Source: Cervus elaphus (taxonomy: Eukaryota > Chordata > Mammalia > Artiodactyla > Cervidae). Taken from it: a stretch of 64,000 bases of DNA. A program made the translations under genes and the position numbers. The stretch covers positions 26,563,314-26,627,313 of the forward strand of contig NC_057824.1 of the NCBI RefSeq assembly GCF_910594005.1, given 5' to 3'. Below the pieces are notes generated by a model. That model searched no databases. It saw only the letters and a list, made by a program, of their open reading frames with translations, and was not told where the DNA came from. The number at the start of each line of letters is the position of its first letter. Position 1 is the first letter of the stretch. This document shows positions 1 to 8,864 of this stretch, piece after piece.

Positions 1-407
1 GGGAAGGTCAGGGGTGAGGGATAGGGACTGTCCAGGTGCATTTGCATGCAGAATATAGAGACTGTATCGAGGAGGGGTATGGTAATAAAGACCCCCAATT
101 TGGATAACACATCTCTCCCTAGAAGTGCCATTGGGCACTGAGGCATTATAAGGAATGAGTGTATAAGGGTTGATTTTCCAAATTGACAGAGTAATGGAGG
201 GCTGATTTTTGGCCTTAGGGGAACTCCAGAGACCCCCTTGATTGTGATTTCCGAGTCTTGAGTTGGGCCGGAGTAGGAAGTTAAGAGAGAGAAAGTGGCT
301 CCAGTGTCTATTATAAAAGAGGTCTTTTTTCCGGCCACTACCCCGTCTACCCTGAGTTCTGAGCTCGTGTTCAAGACACGGGCCGGGGGGCTGGAACCCG
401 GGCCCCA
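1..407 (-). CDS. pro: Retroviral protease (pro), 5' part, continues off the window
   Basis: This is the N-terminal part of the aspartic protease that cleaves the Gag and Pol polyproteins. It lies in the same frame as gag, directly after the TGA at 410-408, and stays open for about 135 codons to the window edge. The active-site triad Asp-Thr-Gly (followed by Ala) is encoded at 308-300. It is preceded by a run of hydrophobic residues, as in retropepsins, and a Leu-Leu-Gly-Arg-Asp pattern typical of the end of the fold appears near 97-80. There is no start codon of its own; expression would require suppression of the gag stop. The start given is the first codon after that stop. The frame is intact as far as visible, but its C-terminal end and the reverse transcriptase cannot be seen. 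Confidence 0.85.
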
Positions 408-410
408 TCA
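408..410 (-). other. In-frame gag/pro stop codon (candidate readthrough site)
   Basis: TGA at 410-408 is the only stop between the nucleocapsid frame and the protease frame, which continue in register. In gammaretroviruses this stop (usually UAG) is suppressed by translational readthrough to make Gag-Pro-Pol. Whether UGA is suppressed here is inference; a downstream pseudoknot was not established. Confidence 0.65.
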
Positions 411-554
411 TTGGAACAATTCTTGTAGAGTTGGGCTGGGGTTTCGGGGAGAAGTGGGGATCTCCTCAGATGCGCCAGGGCGTCCCTGTGGACATTCCAC
501 TCTCCAGGTCTGGGAGGTGGGGACCTCCCCAGGGGTGCCAGGGCACTCCCGGGG

Positions 555-596
555 ACAGTCCATCTTCCAGTGTCCCCATTGGCCACAGGCTGGGCA
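555..596 (-). other. Nucleocapsid zinc knuckle 2, intact
   Basis: A second Cys-X2-Cys-X4-His-X4-Cys box with aromatic Trp residues on both sides of the His. The first Cys codon is at 596-594 and the last at 557-555. Most exogenous gammaretroviruses carry one knuckle, so two is notable. Confidence 0.85.
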
Positions 597-623
597 TGCT
601 TTTGTCGGGGGCCGCGGGTTTGG

Positions 624-665
624 GCATGCCTTTGCCCAGTGTCCCGACTGGTTGCATCAGAAGCA
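624..665 (-). other. Nucleocapsid zinc knuckle 1, broken by TGA
   Basis: Cys-X2-Cys-X4-His-X4-Cys spacing is preserved across 14 codons, but the codon just before the second Cys (659-657) is TGA. A single transition or transversion from a sense codon explains it. The other metal ligands (Cys at 665, Cys at 656, the His and the last Cys) are intact, so the lesion looks recent. Confidence 0.85.
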
Positions 666-2045
666 GGGTCCGGGGGGAGTCTTAAGACCCGTTCTGGGAT
701 GACTTGGGCCAGGCTGAATTTTTTCTTTAATTGCTGCTGCCAAAAGGGCATATTTAGCTTTTCTCTCACGTTCTTTTTCTCTCTTAGCCTCCTCCTCTCT
801 ATTATTGAACACCTTGAAGGCTACTTCTAGAAGGTCTCTCTGGGGGGTCTCAGGGCCCTTTTCTAGTTGGCGAAGCTTGCGTCTGATGTCAGGGGCAGAT
901 TGGCTGATGAACTGAACATGAAGGTACAGTAACCCAGCAGGGGTAGTGATATCTAGGTTGGTATACTTTTGGACTGCCTCTGTGAGGCGTGCCAAGAATA
1001 AGGCTGGATTTTCGTCTGCCCCTTGGGTGACTTCCCTGACTCTATCATAATTGACATGGATATGAGTATTTTTCTGCATTCCTTCTAGAATGCAGGTGAT
1101 CATATGATTGAGTCTCCTGATACCTGGGTCACCGGGCTGGTAAGTCCAGTGGGGATCTAACTGAGGCACAGCCTCATCAGCAACTGGGCTGTCCCGGTCT
1201 TGGTTATGTAAATGATCAGCATGGGCTTTTGCCGCTTGCCAGATACGGTCTTTTTCGTCTGGGGTGAGAGTGGCATTTAGGATATAATATACGTCACTCC
1301 ATGTGAGGTTATAGGCCTGGGAGAGTCTCAGGAATTCTTTTCTGTATCTGGTAGGATTTTCAGAAAATGATCCTAACTTTTCTTCTATCTGGCTCATATC
1401 TGACAATGAAAATGGCACATGGACTCGGGTGGGGCCCTCTGGTCCTGCGACCTCTCTTAGGGGAAACATGTGCTGGGTACGTGACCGTGTGGCAGGGGGG
1501 GAAGGAAGGGGGGAGGGGGAGTCGGGGAGATGGGGTAGCCGGGCCGAGGGGCAGTCAGGAGAGGTTTCGGTGCCAGTAGGTGAGTTGGATGAAGGGGAAG
1601 GAGAGGGGCGGCGGGGTGGCGGGTAGGGAGGGGGCTCGTCCGCGGGGTCGAACTCTGGGGGTGCAGAAAGTTGCGGTCTGTGGTTAATTGAGGAAGAAGA
1701 GCCCTTTTGCTTGGGAGGCAAGGTGCATAGAAGGACTTCGTGTGTGGAGCAGGCCTGGCATAGGGAGGGCCTGCTCCGAAGAGCCCAAAAGGCTTGGGCA
1801 TAGGGGATCTCCGACCACTTGCCATTCCATTTAAGGAAGTCAGTGAGATTTTGGAGAATGTTAAAGTCAAATGTGCCGACCTCAGGCCAGCGGTCTTGAT
1901 TGTCTAATTGATATTGAGGCCAAATCTGTGTATAGAGTTGCTTTAAGCGGTTAGCTTTGAGTTCAGTGAGTGAGAGTGGTTTGAGATTTTTGAGAACACA
2001 GGCCAGAGGGGAATCTTTTGGGACAGAGTGGCCAGACCCCATCAT

Positions 2046-2560
2046 TGAAAGGCAAGCAGAGGCTCCTATTGGGAACTCGAGTCGTCACCCGCAGTCGCAA
2101 TAGGAGTTATGAGAAGAGAGCTCTGTGTTGAGGTGGAGCGTCCCCCACCGTCGCCCACAGAGTGGCCCTGGGCCGGGGGTCCCTGGGACCCGGAGAGGAC
2201 TGAATTCTAGGGCGCCTCTAGAACTCCGTCCGGATCGGATCTTACCTTAATCTAGGGGCCGGCTGGAGTGGAGTGTTGCATGTAGAGCGGTCGAATGGCA
2301 AGAGGTCCCTATTCTGGAGGTCATCAGAGAGAGAGAGAAAAGGGGGTAAAGCCGAGGCCTGGGGGTACGCAAATCATCAATAAAGCCTTAGCACAAGACT
2401 TGCACCGCTCACGAAGGCACTAGGCGTCCCCGAGGGGAACTTAAGAGCCCTGGCAGAGAAGTGAGCTCGGAGGATGTTTGCGCTCCCAGACTCCGGGGAA
2501 AAGGGGCAAACAGTGAGAGGGAGGGAGAGTGAGAGAGAGTGAGACGAGTGCCTCGCCCCC
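2046..2560 (-). promoter_or_regulatory. Retroviral leader (between primer-binding site and gag)
   Basis: About 515 bases of untranslated leader. By position it should hold the packaging signal. On the minus strand it starts with a pyrimidine-rich stretch (2515-2546) and contains a splice donor at 2248-2241. I see no long open frame that would extend Gag upstream. Confidence 0.6.
2241..2248 (-). promoter_or_regulatory. Candidate major 5' splice donor of the provirus
   Basis: The minus strand reads AAG|GTAAG, with the intron GT at 2245-2244. This is a near-ideal match to U1 snRNA, in the leader about 310 bases downstream of the primer-binding site, where the donor for a spliced env mRNA is expected. 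Confidence 0.6.
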
Positions 2561-2578
2561 TCCCGGGTTTCGGCACCA
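2561..2578 (-). other. Primer-binding site for tRNA-Phe
   Basis: The minus strand reads TGGTGCCGAAACCCGGGA, which matches the complement of the 3' 18 nt of mammalian tRNA-Phe (including CCA) at all 18 positions. It lies four bases inside the LTR edge and is where reverse transcription would be primed. Confidence 0.92.
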
Positions 2579-2643
2579 AAAATGTAAGGCATGGTTCCGG
2601 CGAGGCAGAAAAGGAAAGACGACCTCAACAGAAGTAGGTTACC

Positions 2644-2649
2644 TTTATT
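2644..2649 (-). terminator. LTR poly(A) signal
   Basis: AATAAA on the minus strand in the presumed R region, followed by a T/G-rich stretch before the primer-binding site. Confidence 0.7.
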
Positions 2650-2719
2650 CAGGCAAGGAGGGGCGACAGTCGGCCTAATGACCAGGCTGAGCGCCGAGAG
2701 GGATCAGGGAGGCTTCATA

Positions 2720-2725
2720 CTTATA
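2720..2725 (-). promoter_or_regulatory. LTR TATA box
   Basis: TATAAG on the minus strand, 71 bases before the poly(A) signal. Transcription should start around 2695-2690, defining a short R region. Confidence 0.65.
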
Positions 2726-2811
2726 GGGAGGTTTGTGGAAGTGATAAGGGAAACGTCAATCAGGCGGGATATTTTGAGTATTCTTTTGTTGAGATGACAC
2801 TTGTAGTTGGG

Positions 2812-2878
2812 CAGGGGGTGATAAGTCTTCTGGGCGGGTGTAGGGGGTGGTAGGTTTCCGGACAGGGGGTGATAAGTC
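2812..2878 (-). repeat. U3 direct repeats with GATA-type motifs
   Basis: A 16-base sequence occurs exactly twice (2812-2827 and 2863-2878), separated by G-rich sequence that looks like a decayed third copy. Each contains TGATAAG, a consensus GATA-factor site; a further TGATAAG lies at 2742-2748. Repeated motifs in U3 are typical of retroviral enhancers. Confidence 0.6.
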
Positions 2879-3010
2879 CCAGATAGATGCAGCTGGCCTG
2901 GAGCATCAGGATGGAACTAAAGTTATGCTTTGTTTTCTCCGAAGTTAGATGATTCAGCAAGGGGCCTTTGAGACTGTTGTTCTCTTTTCTAGGCCCAAAA
3001 GACTCCTTCA

Positions 3011-3838
3011 CCCTCCCCCCTCCCTCTCCACCCGATTCCTCTGGGTCTTCCCAGTGCACCAGGCCCGAGCACTTGTCTCATGCATCCCACCTGGGCTGGT
3101 GATCTGTTTCACCATAGATAGTATACATGCTGTTCTTTTGAAACATCCCACCCTCACCTTCTCCCACAGAGTTCAAAAGTCTGTTCTGTATTTCTATGTC
3201 TCTTTTTCTGTTTTGCATATAGGGTTATCGTTACCATCTTTCTAAAATCCATATATATGTGTTAGTATGCTGTAATGTTCTTTATCTTTCTGGCTTACTT
3301 CACTCTGTATAATGGGCTCCAGTTTCATCCATCTCATTAGGACTGATTCAAATGAATTCTTTTTGACGGCTGAGTAATATTCCATGGTGTATATGTACCA
3401 CAGCTTCCTTATCCATTCATCTGCTAATGGGCATCTAGGTTGCTTCCATGTCCTGGCAATTATAAACAGTGCTGCGATGAACACTGGGGTGCATGTGTCT
3501 CTTTCAGATCTAGTTCCCTCGGTGTGTATGCCCAGGAGTGGGATTGCTGGGTCATATGGCAGTTCTATTTCCAGTTTTTTAAGGAATCTCCACACTGTTT
3601 TCCATAGTGGCTGTACTAGTTTGCATTCCCACCAACAGTGTAAGAGGGTTCCCTTTTCTCCACACCCTCTCCAGCATTTATTGCTTGTAGACTTTTGGAT
3701 AGCAGCCATCCTGACTGGCGTGTAATGGACATTTCTCCAAAGAAGACATACAGATGGCTAACAAACACATGAAAAGATGCTCAACATCACTCATTATTAG
3801 AGAAATGCAAATCAAAACCACAATGAGGTACCATTACA
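3011..3838 (-). mobile_element. L1 LINE 3' portion with 5' inversion
   Basis: From 3011 to about 3725 the sequence is reverse-oriented L1: part of the 3' UTR and the C-terminal end of ORF2, closely matching the L1 at 12.1-13.7 kb. At about 3726 orientation flips: 3727-3838 is plus-strand L1 ORF2 from just upstream in the element. This back-to-back arrangement is the signature of twin priming. The L1 3' tail is missing because the retroviral LTR begins at 3010. Confidence 0.85.
3242..3709 (-). pseudogene. L1 ORF2 C-terminal remnant
   Basis: 155 codons open on the minus strand encode the C-terminal end of L1 ORF2p, including the Cys-rich segment (Cys-X3-Cys and His-Cys spacing) followed by the conserved tail with the Met-Glu-Tyr-Tyr-Ser-Ala-Val pattern. 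Endonuclease and reverse transcriptase domains are absent, so it is inactive. Confidence 0.85.
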
Positions 3839-4545
3839 TGCAAAGATATTTTTAAATCTTTTCTACCCAACCCATACTCAGACAGTTTTAACTAAGTTCA
3901 AGAACTGCGATCAGGCTTAAAAAAGCTTTTTTTTTTTTTTTTTTTTTTTACTGTGAAGTATTTAGGACGCAAAACAAGTGTAAAGAATATTTTAGTGAGC
4001 TTCCAGGTCTTTACTACATAGTTTAAGAAGTAAAACAACATAAATTTAACTGAGGCACTTCCTTAGCCTCATTCTGCCCTGTCAACCCACAGAATTGCTA
4101 TCTTGATTTTTATGTTATCATTCCTAGAGGCATGTTTATTTAACGGAGGAATTCTAACTCATTAAGATAGGGATGAAAGAAAGAGTATTTTTGTGCAATT
4201 GTGTGTCCATTTAAACCAGACTATTTTGAAGAATTCTAAAAAAAAAAACAATTGAGAGATGATTTGAATGTTGGATCTCAATCCTCCTCTGTGCTATAGC
4301 GAATAGCATTAATTTCACACTTGAACATTCACATTTTCTACTGAAGGGTTATTTTCTAAGGGTGCTTTGGTTGTAAATGGGGGGTGGGAGCCCAGGTGGA
4401 ATCCAAGACTGAGAATGTCCAAACGAACTGAGTCAGGGTCTGAGAGATACTTCCTCTCTCTCATGTCTCTGCTTCTCTCCATGTGTCTGTTTGATCTTTC
4501 CTGCTCGGCATGCAGACTTTCTCCAAAACAAGGGTATTCACAGGG
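3839..4545. other. No gene seen; single-copy-looking sequence
   Basis: AT-rich DNA with a T-run at about 3929-3949 and an A-run near 4239. No convincing open frame or known repeat was recognised. Confidence 0.5.
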
Positions 4546-4806
4546 CTCCTAGAAGCTGAAGCTCCAACACTTTGGCCACCTGATGCCAAGAGAGTTGTCT
4601 CATTGTAAAAAACCTCATGCTGGGGAAGATTGAAGGCAAAAGGAGAAGAGGGTGGCAGAGGATAAGATGGTTAGATAGCATCACCAAGTCAATGGGCATG
4701 AATCTGAGCAAACTCTGGGAGATAATGAAGGACAGGGAAGCCTGATGTGCTGCAGTCCACGGGGTCACAAAGTCAGACATGACTTAGCCACTGAACAACA
4801 ACAACA
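4546..4806 (+). mobile_element. BovB LINE 3' end
   Basis: About 260 bases matching the 3' end of the BovB copies at 23.7 and 31.7 kb (ORF C-terminus and 3' UTR), strongly 5'-truncated. It abuts an opposite-oriented BovB tail. Confidence 0.8.
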
Positions 4807-4950
4807 TCAGTTCAGTTCAGTTCAGTCACTCAGTCGTGTCCGACTCTTTGTGACCTCATGAATCGCAGCACGCGAGGCCTCCCTGTCCATCACCAACTCC
4901 CGGAGTTTACTCAAACTCATGCCCATCAAGTCGCTGATGCCATCCAGCCA
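4807..4950 (-). mobile_element. BovB LINE 3' end, opposite orientation
   Basis: Begins with repeated CAGTT units (BovB ends in short ACTGA repeats rather than poly(A)) and extends about 145 bases into the BovB 3' region, then breaks into a TG/TA repeat. Confidence 0.8.
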
Positions 4951-5045
4951 CATGTATATGTGTATGTGTTTGTGTGTGTGTATGTATCTATATAATGTAT
5001 GTATGTGTGTATATATATATATATATACACACACACATATATGGT
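4951..5045. repeat. TG/TA microsatellite
   Basis: Alternating purine-pyrimidine tract: TG and TATG units, then (TA)n and (CA)n. Directly follows the BovB tail. Confidence 0.85.
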
Positions 5046-5048
5046 GGT

Positions 5049-5250
5049 GTTAGTTTAGTTGCTAAGTTGTGTCTGACTCTTTGCAACACCATGGACTGTA
5101 GCCCTCCAGGCTCCTCTGTCCATGGGGTTTCCCAGGCAATCCTAGAAGTGGGTTGCCATTTTCTTTTCCAGGGGATCTTCTTGACCCAGGGATCAAACCT
5201 GCGTCTCCTGTGCTGGCAGATTCTTTACCACTGAGCCACCAGGGAAGCCC
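5049..5250 (-). mobile_element. Bov-tA SINE
   Basis: Full-length copy of about 200 bases in reverse orientation, ending with the complement of the GGGCTTCCCTGGTGG head. Confidence 0.9.
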
Positions 5251-5864
5251 CATATACATGTTTACCTGTATATATACATATTCATATATACTATATTTTA
5301 CATATTACATATTATATCTTTTATTTAGTATGTTGTATGTATATATGTGTGTGTATTATGACACTCAGGTAAATTTGAATTTCAGATTTAAAAAGGAAGG
5401 TTTTTTTTTTGGTGTGTTTTCTATCCAATATTTGGACATGCTTACATAAATTCTGTATTTTTTGTCAAAAATCTAAATTTCAGTGGGAATCCTCTGTTTT
5501 ATCTGGCCATTCTAAGTAGGTTCTACAATACATATTTTAAGCCCAACCCCATGAAGAGATGGGCTTTCCCTCCCTCTCAGTTCCTGGGAGGGAAAGGACT
5601 CTGATTGGTCCAGCTCACTTGGACAATGACTTGGAGGATTTTTTTTAAAAAAAAATCAGCTCTGGACTGAGTCATGTTGATTAAGCAGGGCTTCTAGAAG
5701 ACCATCTAGGGGGTGAGGGGAGCAAATAAGGAAGGTGACTGTGAGGTAGGAAGATACAAAATTTCCACTCCTAAAAAATCTGTGTTTACAAGCGAGTGGA
5801 GATTGCTCTCTTTGGTCCCTTCCGCTTTCATTTCTCTAGGACGCTGTGTTATCATGTGGTAGTT
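5251..5864. other. No gene seen; AT-rich single-copy-looking sequence
   Basis: Very AT-rich at 5255-5360, with a T-run at 5401. I see no coding signal. Confidence 0.5.
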
Positions 5865-6062
5865 AGGAGCCCAGGCTCTGGAGTCTGCCTTCCAGCCATG
5901 ATCTCTCCCTCCATCACTCACCAGTGCTGTCATCCCGTGCAAGTTATTTGATATCAGTTTCCTTATCCACAAAAATGAGGTTATGATAATAATAACTATT
6001 TCATAGATTATTGTGAAAATTAAATGAGTGGATGATATGTGAAGTCCTTAGTACCCTGCTTG
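5865..6062 (-). mobile_element. MIR SINE
   Basis: Shows the MIR order: a 'tctggagtctg' start, 'cagtttccttatc' core, 'aaaatgaggttatgataat', then 'gaaaattaaatgag'. Highly diverged. Confidence 0.7.
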
Positions 6063-6224
6063 AAAAATAGTAAAACTTTACAACTGTGTGTTATTTTTCT
6101 CCTGCAATAATAATGGATTTTCAGGAAGGATGTCTAGGAAGAGGGATAAGGAACCAATTTCATTTACTAAAACCACTGTAACCCAACCTTCAGCTTTATT
6201 CTTCCAAATCTTGAAGTCCAGAAG

Positions 6225-6442
6225 TCTATGAATATTTCCCTAAAGGCCCAGCTTGTAAATATTTTAGACTTCATCAGTTACTAAGTTTTTGTTACAGTGA
6301 CTCAACCAAGCTGCTGTAGCAGCCTCTGAATTTATAAACATATGGTCATGGTTGTGTTCCAATAAAACTTTATTTATGAAAGCAGGTGGTGGCCTCGATT
6401 TGGCGGGCAGACCATAATTTGCTGACCCCTGCTCTAGCCCGT
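6225..6442 (-). mobile_element. Ancient DNA-transposon-like (hAT-type MER) fragment
   Basis: Contains 'ccaataaaactttattta' and ends in 'tttgctgacccctgctctag', a combination typical of an old eutherian non-autonomous DNA transposon. The exact family was not assigned. Confidence 0.5.
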
Positions 6443-6585
6443 CCAGCATCACAAGCACCCACTTTTTCTTTTTTTTCAAATGAGCTTGTATTAATTGTTT
6501 TTCTTATCCCCAATCTCTATCATGGATTTCAGGGACATTCAGTGGTGAATATTTAGAATACTTTCAGGCAAGCAGTTTTGTAATC

Positions 6586-6785
6586 TTTTTTTAAAAGTAA
6601 TTTTTATTGGTTTTTATTGGCATAGTTGCTTTACAATTTTGTGTTAGTTTCTACTGCACAGCAGAGTGAATCAGCGATATATATACATATGTCCCTTCTT
6701 TTCTGGATCCTAAGTAAGGTCACCACAGAGCATTGAATAGCGTTTCCTGTGCTATACAGTAAGTTCTCATTCGTTATTTATTGAG
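6586..6785 (-). mobile_element. L1 3' end fragment
   Basis: The reverse-oriented artiodactyl L1 3' UTR signature ('gctttacaattttgtgttagtttctactg', then 'cctgtgctatacag') after an A/T-rich tail. Confidence 0.75.
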
Positions 6786-7220
6786 AGTCTTAAAACTGTT
6801 CACATCTACCACACTTTATTCATAGCTTTGACAAATATTGATTGAGAATTCACAGTATGTCAGGAACCCTACTGGCTACTATTGGGTATCTCTTCTAAAG
6901 AAACCATCAGAGAAGGATATTCAGACAAACACAAAAATCAAAGCTTTTATCACAGTGTAATTTGTAACAGTGAATAATTAGGGGAAAAAAGCCTCTTTTA
7001 ATCCAACTTAAGCATTTAATAGGGAAATTGAGAAACAAAAACATCATCCAATGGAATATTATGCAGTCACAACAGATGCCCATTTTTCCTACTAGTGTAA
7101 ATGTTTATTTGTTTTCAGATTTCAGAATCAACCTATAAATAAAGCATTAATGTCTTAATTATGGAGTGAGGAGAGAATATAAGCATTATCAAAACTGACA
7201 AATTAAAAGAAAAACTAGTC
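6786..7220. other. No gene seen; probable old L1 remnant in part
   Basis: 'aatggaatattatgcagtcac' near 7050 resembles old L1 sequence around the ORF2/3' UTR. The remainder is unassigned. Confidence 0.4.
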
Positions 7221-7360
7221 AGGATTTCCCCTGGCAGTCCAGTGGTTAAGACTCTACCTTTCTCCTGCAGGGGTCATGGGTTCAATCTCTCGTGCAGAAA
7301 CTAAGATCTCACATGCTGCGTGGTGCAGTCAAAAGTAGAACAAAATAAAAATTTTTTAAA
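7221..7360 (+). mobile_element. CHR-2/ART2-type tRNA-derived SINE
   Basis: Begins with 'atttcccctggcagtccagtgg', continues with the 'gcaggggtcatgggttcaatc' box and ends in an A-rich tail. Shorter and more diverged than the Bov-tA copies. Confidence 0.65.
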
Positions 7361-7784
7361 GAAAATGAAAACTAGAATTAATAGAAGTTCAGAAGTGTAG
7401 GGAGGAAAACAAGACAAAGATCTTGAAAGTGAGAGTTAGGCATGTTATTTACAATTATCATGGTGACCAAGCAGGAAATGAGAAAAATAATGGCATAATT
7501 ATTATTACAATTATTGGGAGAAGAATAAGGAGAAAAAAAATATATCTAGAGTTAGTGATAGAAATAAACTCAATTCCCATCTATCATAGCAGGAAATCAA
7601 CAGGTAATTATGAAGTAGAAAAATCTAGAAGTCACATATTAAGCTATATGGAGGTAACAGAAAAACTTTAAACACAGATGGTTGAAAGCAGTTCCCAAGG
7701 GGATCGCAATAGATGCATGTGTGTGCAGGGTAGGGTGTAGGCATAGAGCAGGAGACTATTGCACTTGATTATTGAAAAGGAAAA
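7361..7784. other. No gene seen
   Basis: AT-rich single-copy-looking sequence. Short open frames here have no recognisable domains. Confidence 0.45.
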
Positions 7785-8075
7785 TTGTTTACAAAGAGAC
7801 TGTAATAACATGGGGAAATATTTATAATTTAAGTGGGAAGGCTGGTAACAAATTGCATACACAGAGCCTTCACAAGTATCTAAAAACTAAAAAGAAAACA
7901 AACAAAAAGCTATGCATAGGAAGAGTCCTAGAAGGAAACATGCCAAGTTATCTACAGCTCTCTGGGTGGTGGGAAACAGGATCATTTTATTTTTGTCACA
8001 ACTTTCTTTGTTTCTACATTTTCCCAATTTTCTATGGCAAACATGCACAGCTTTTATAATTCCAAAATAAACCAT
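7785..8075 (+). mobile_element. Old L1 3' UTR remnant
   Basis: 'ctctctgggtggtgggaaacagg' followed by 'tttctacattttcccaattttctatggcaaacatg' is the decayed 3' UTR typical of old eutherian L1 families. Confidence 0.55.
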
Positions 8076-8133
8076 ATATTAAAAGACTTGAGTGGAAGAC
8101 CTTCAGTGCAGTTTGCCATTCTCTTTGTGTTGA

Positions 8134-8303
8134 AAGTGAAAGTGTTAGTCACCAGGCTCCTCTGTCCATGGAATTCTCCAGGCAAGAATACTGGATTGGG
8201 TAGCCATTCCCTTCTCCAGGGGATCTTCCTGACCCAGGGATCAAACTCAGGTCTCCTTCATTCCAGGCAGATTCTTTACCATCTGAGCCACCAGGGAAGT
8301 CCC
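8134..8303 (-). mobile_element. Bov-tA SINE with internal deletion
   Basis: Reverse copy lacking about 40 bases between the tail and the 'caccaggctcc' block. Flanked by a TTGTGTTGA target-site duplication on both sides. Confidence 0.88.
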
Positions 8304-8502
8304 TTGTGTTGAGCAGTTGGCAAAACGGATGGTTCTGCTGGGAAGCCATCAGGTTTTGCCCTGGTTCTGCTAAAGAGCTCTGTCCTTCAGGCAGGCTTCC
8401 AGGCTCCCTTCTTCTGCTGCAAAAACAAGGTTGGAACTAAAAGACTGTCAAAGCTTGCTTCTTATTCTGGCATCTTGGAATCAGTTTCAGGGCAACTTAC
8501 TG

Positions 8503-8713
8503 TGTGTGCTCCGTCATGTTCAACTCTTTGTGACCCTGTGGACTACAGCCCACCAGGCTCTTCTGCCATGCAATCTTCCAAGCAAGAATACTGGAGTAGG
8601 TTGCCATTTCCCACTCTAGGGGATCTTCCTGGCCCAGGGATTGAACTTGTGTCTCATGTGTCTCCTGCATTGTCAGGCAAATTCTTTACCAACTGCTCCA
8701 CCTGGGAAGCCCA
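8503..8713 (-). mobile_element. Bov-tA SINE
   Basis: Full-length diverged copy in reverse orientation, ending at the complement of the SINE head. Confidence 0.88.
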
Positions 8714-8864
8714 GATAACTTAATATGTACTGGGAATAACTCCTAATCTTTGATCATCATGGTCCCTAAGCCTTGTTTGGTCCCCTTGAAATGATCTCAG
8801 CATCCTTATCAGATAAATAAAGCCTACTGTTGGAGCCATGGGGTAAATGGAGAGAGAATGGGTC

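Larger units (their letters stand above)
408..2045 (-). pseudogene. gag: Retroviral Gag polyprotein (matrix, capsid, nucleocapsid) with one in-frame TGA
   Basis: Gag is the structural polyprotein that assembles the particle at the plasma membrane. From the first Met (2045) 462 codons are open; a TGA at 659-657 is followed by 82 more open codons in the same frame, ending at a TGA at 410-408. A second Met directly follows the first (2042) and begins Met-Gly-Ser-Gly-His-Ser, a good N-myristoylation signal in a strong Kozak context, so it is the likelier start. Matrix covers roughly residues 1-110. A Pro-rich region holds the PPPY late motif at 138-141. Capsid probably begins at Pro195 (Pro-Leu-Arg), with the major homology region near 341-358 (Gln341, Glu345, Phe350, Arg353). 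A highly charged Glu/Arg/Lys helix occupies about 416-430, as in murine leukaemia virus Gag. Two CCHC knuckles follow. The early TGA would remove nearly all of nucleocapsid, so this copy should not make complete Gag. Confidence 0.9.
1..3010 (-). mobile_element. Class I endogenous retrovirus, 5' half (LTR-leader-gag-pro)
   Basis: A provirus on the minus strand, entering at the LTR near 3010 and leaving through the window start inside protease. The order LTR, tRNA-Phe primer-binding site, leader with splice donor, gag and pro in one reading frame separated by a stop is the gammaretroviral arrangement. Gag is almost uninterrupted over 1.6 kb, so the copy is far younger than the MIR, L2 and MER elements around it. 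The rest of pol, env and the 3' LTR lie outside the window, so age from LTR divergence cannot be judged here. Confidence 0.93.
2583..3010 (-). mobile_element. 5' LTR of the provirus (about 428 bp)
   Basis: On the minus strand the LTR would run from TGAAGG (3010) to CTTACA (2583), giving the TG...CA ends of retroviral LTRs. The inner end is fixed by the primer-binding site. The outer end is placed where sequence switches to L1 3' UTR and is good to a few bases. U3, a TATA box at 2725-2720 and a poly(A) signal at 2649-2644 are in the right order. Confidence 0.82.

Noticed and set aside
295..830. Plus-strand open frames across the gag/pro region
   Set aside because: They are antisense shadows of the minus-strand retroviral genes and carry no domain.
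5049..5250. tRNA-Glu gene at the SINE heads
   Set aside because: The tRNA-like heads of Bov-tA copies are degenerate and fused to SINE bodies; no stand-alone tRNA with a complete cloverleaf was seen.
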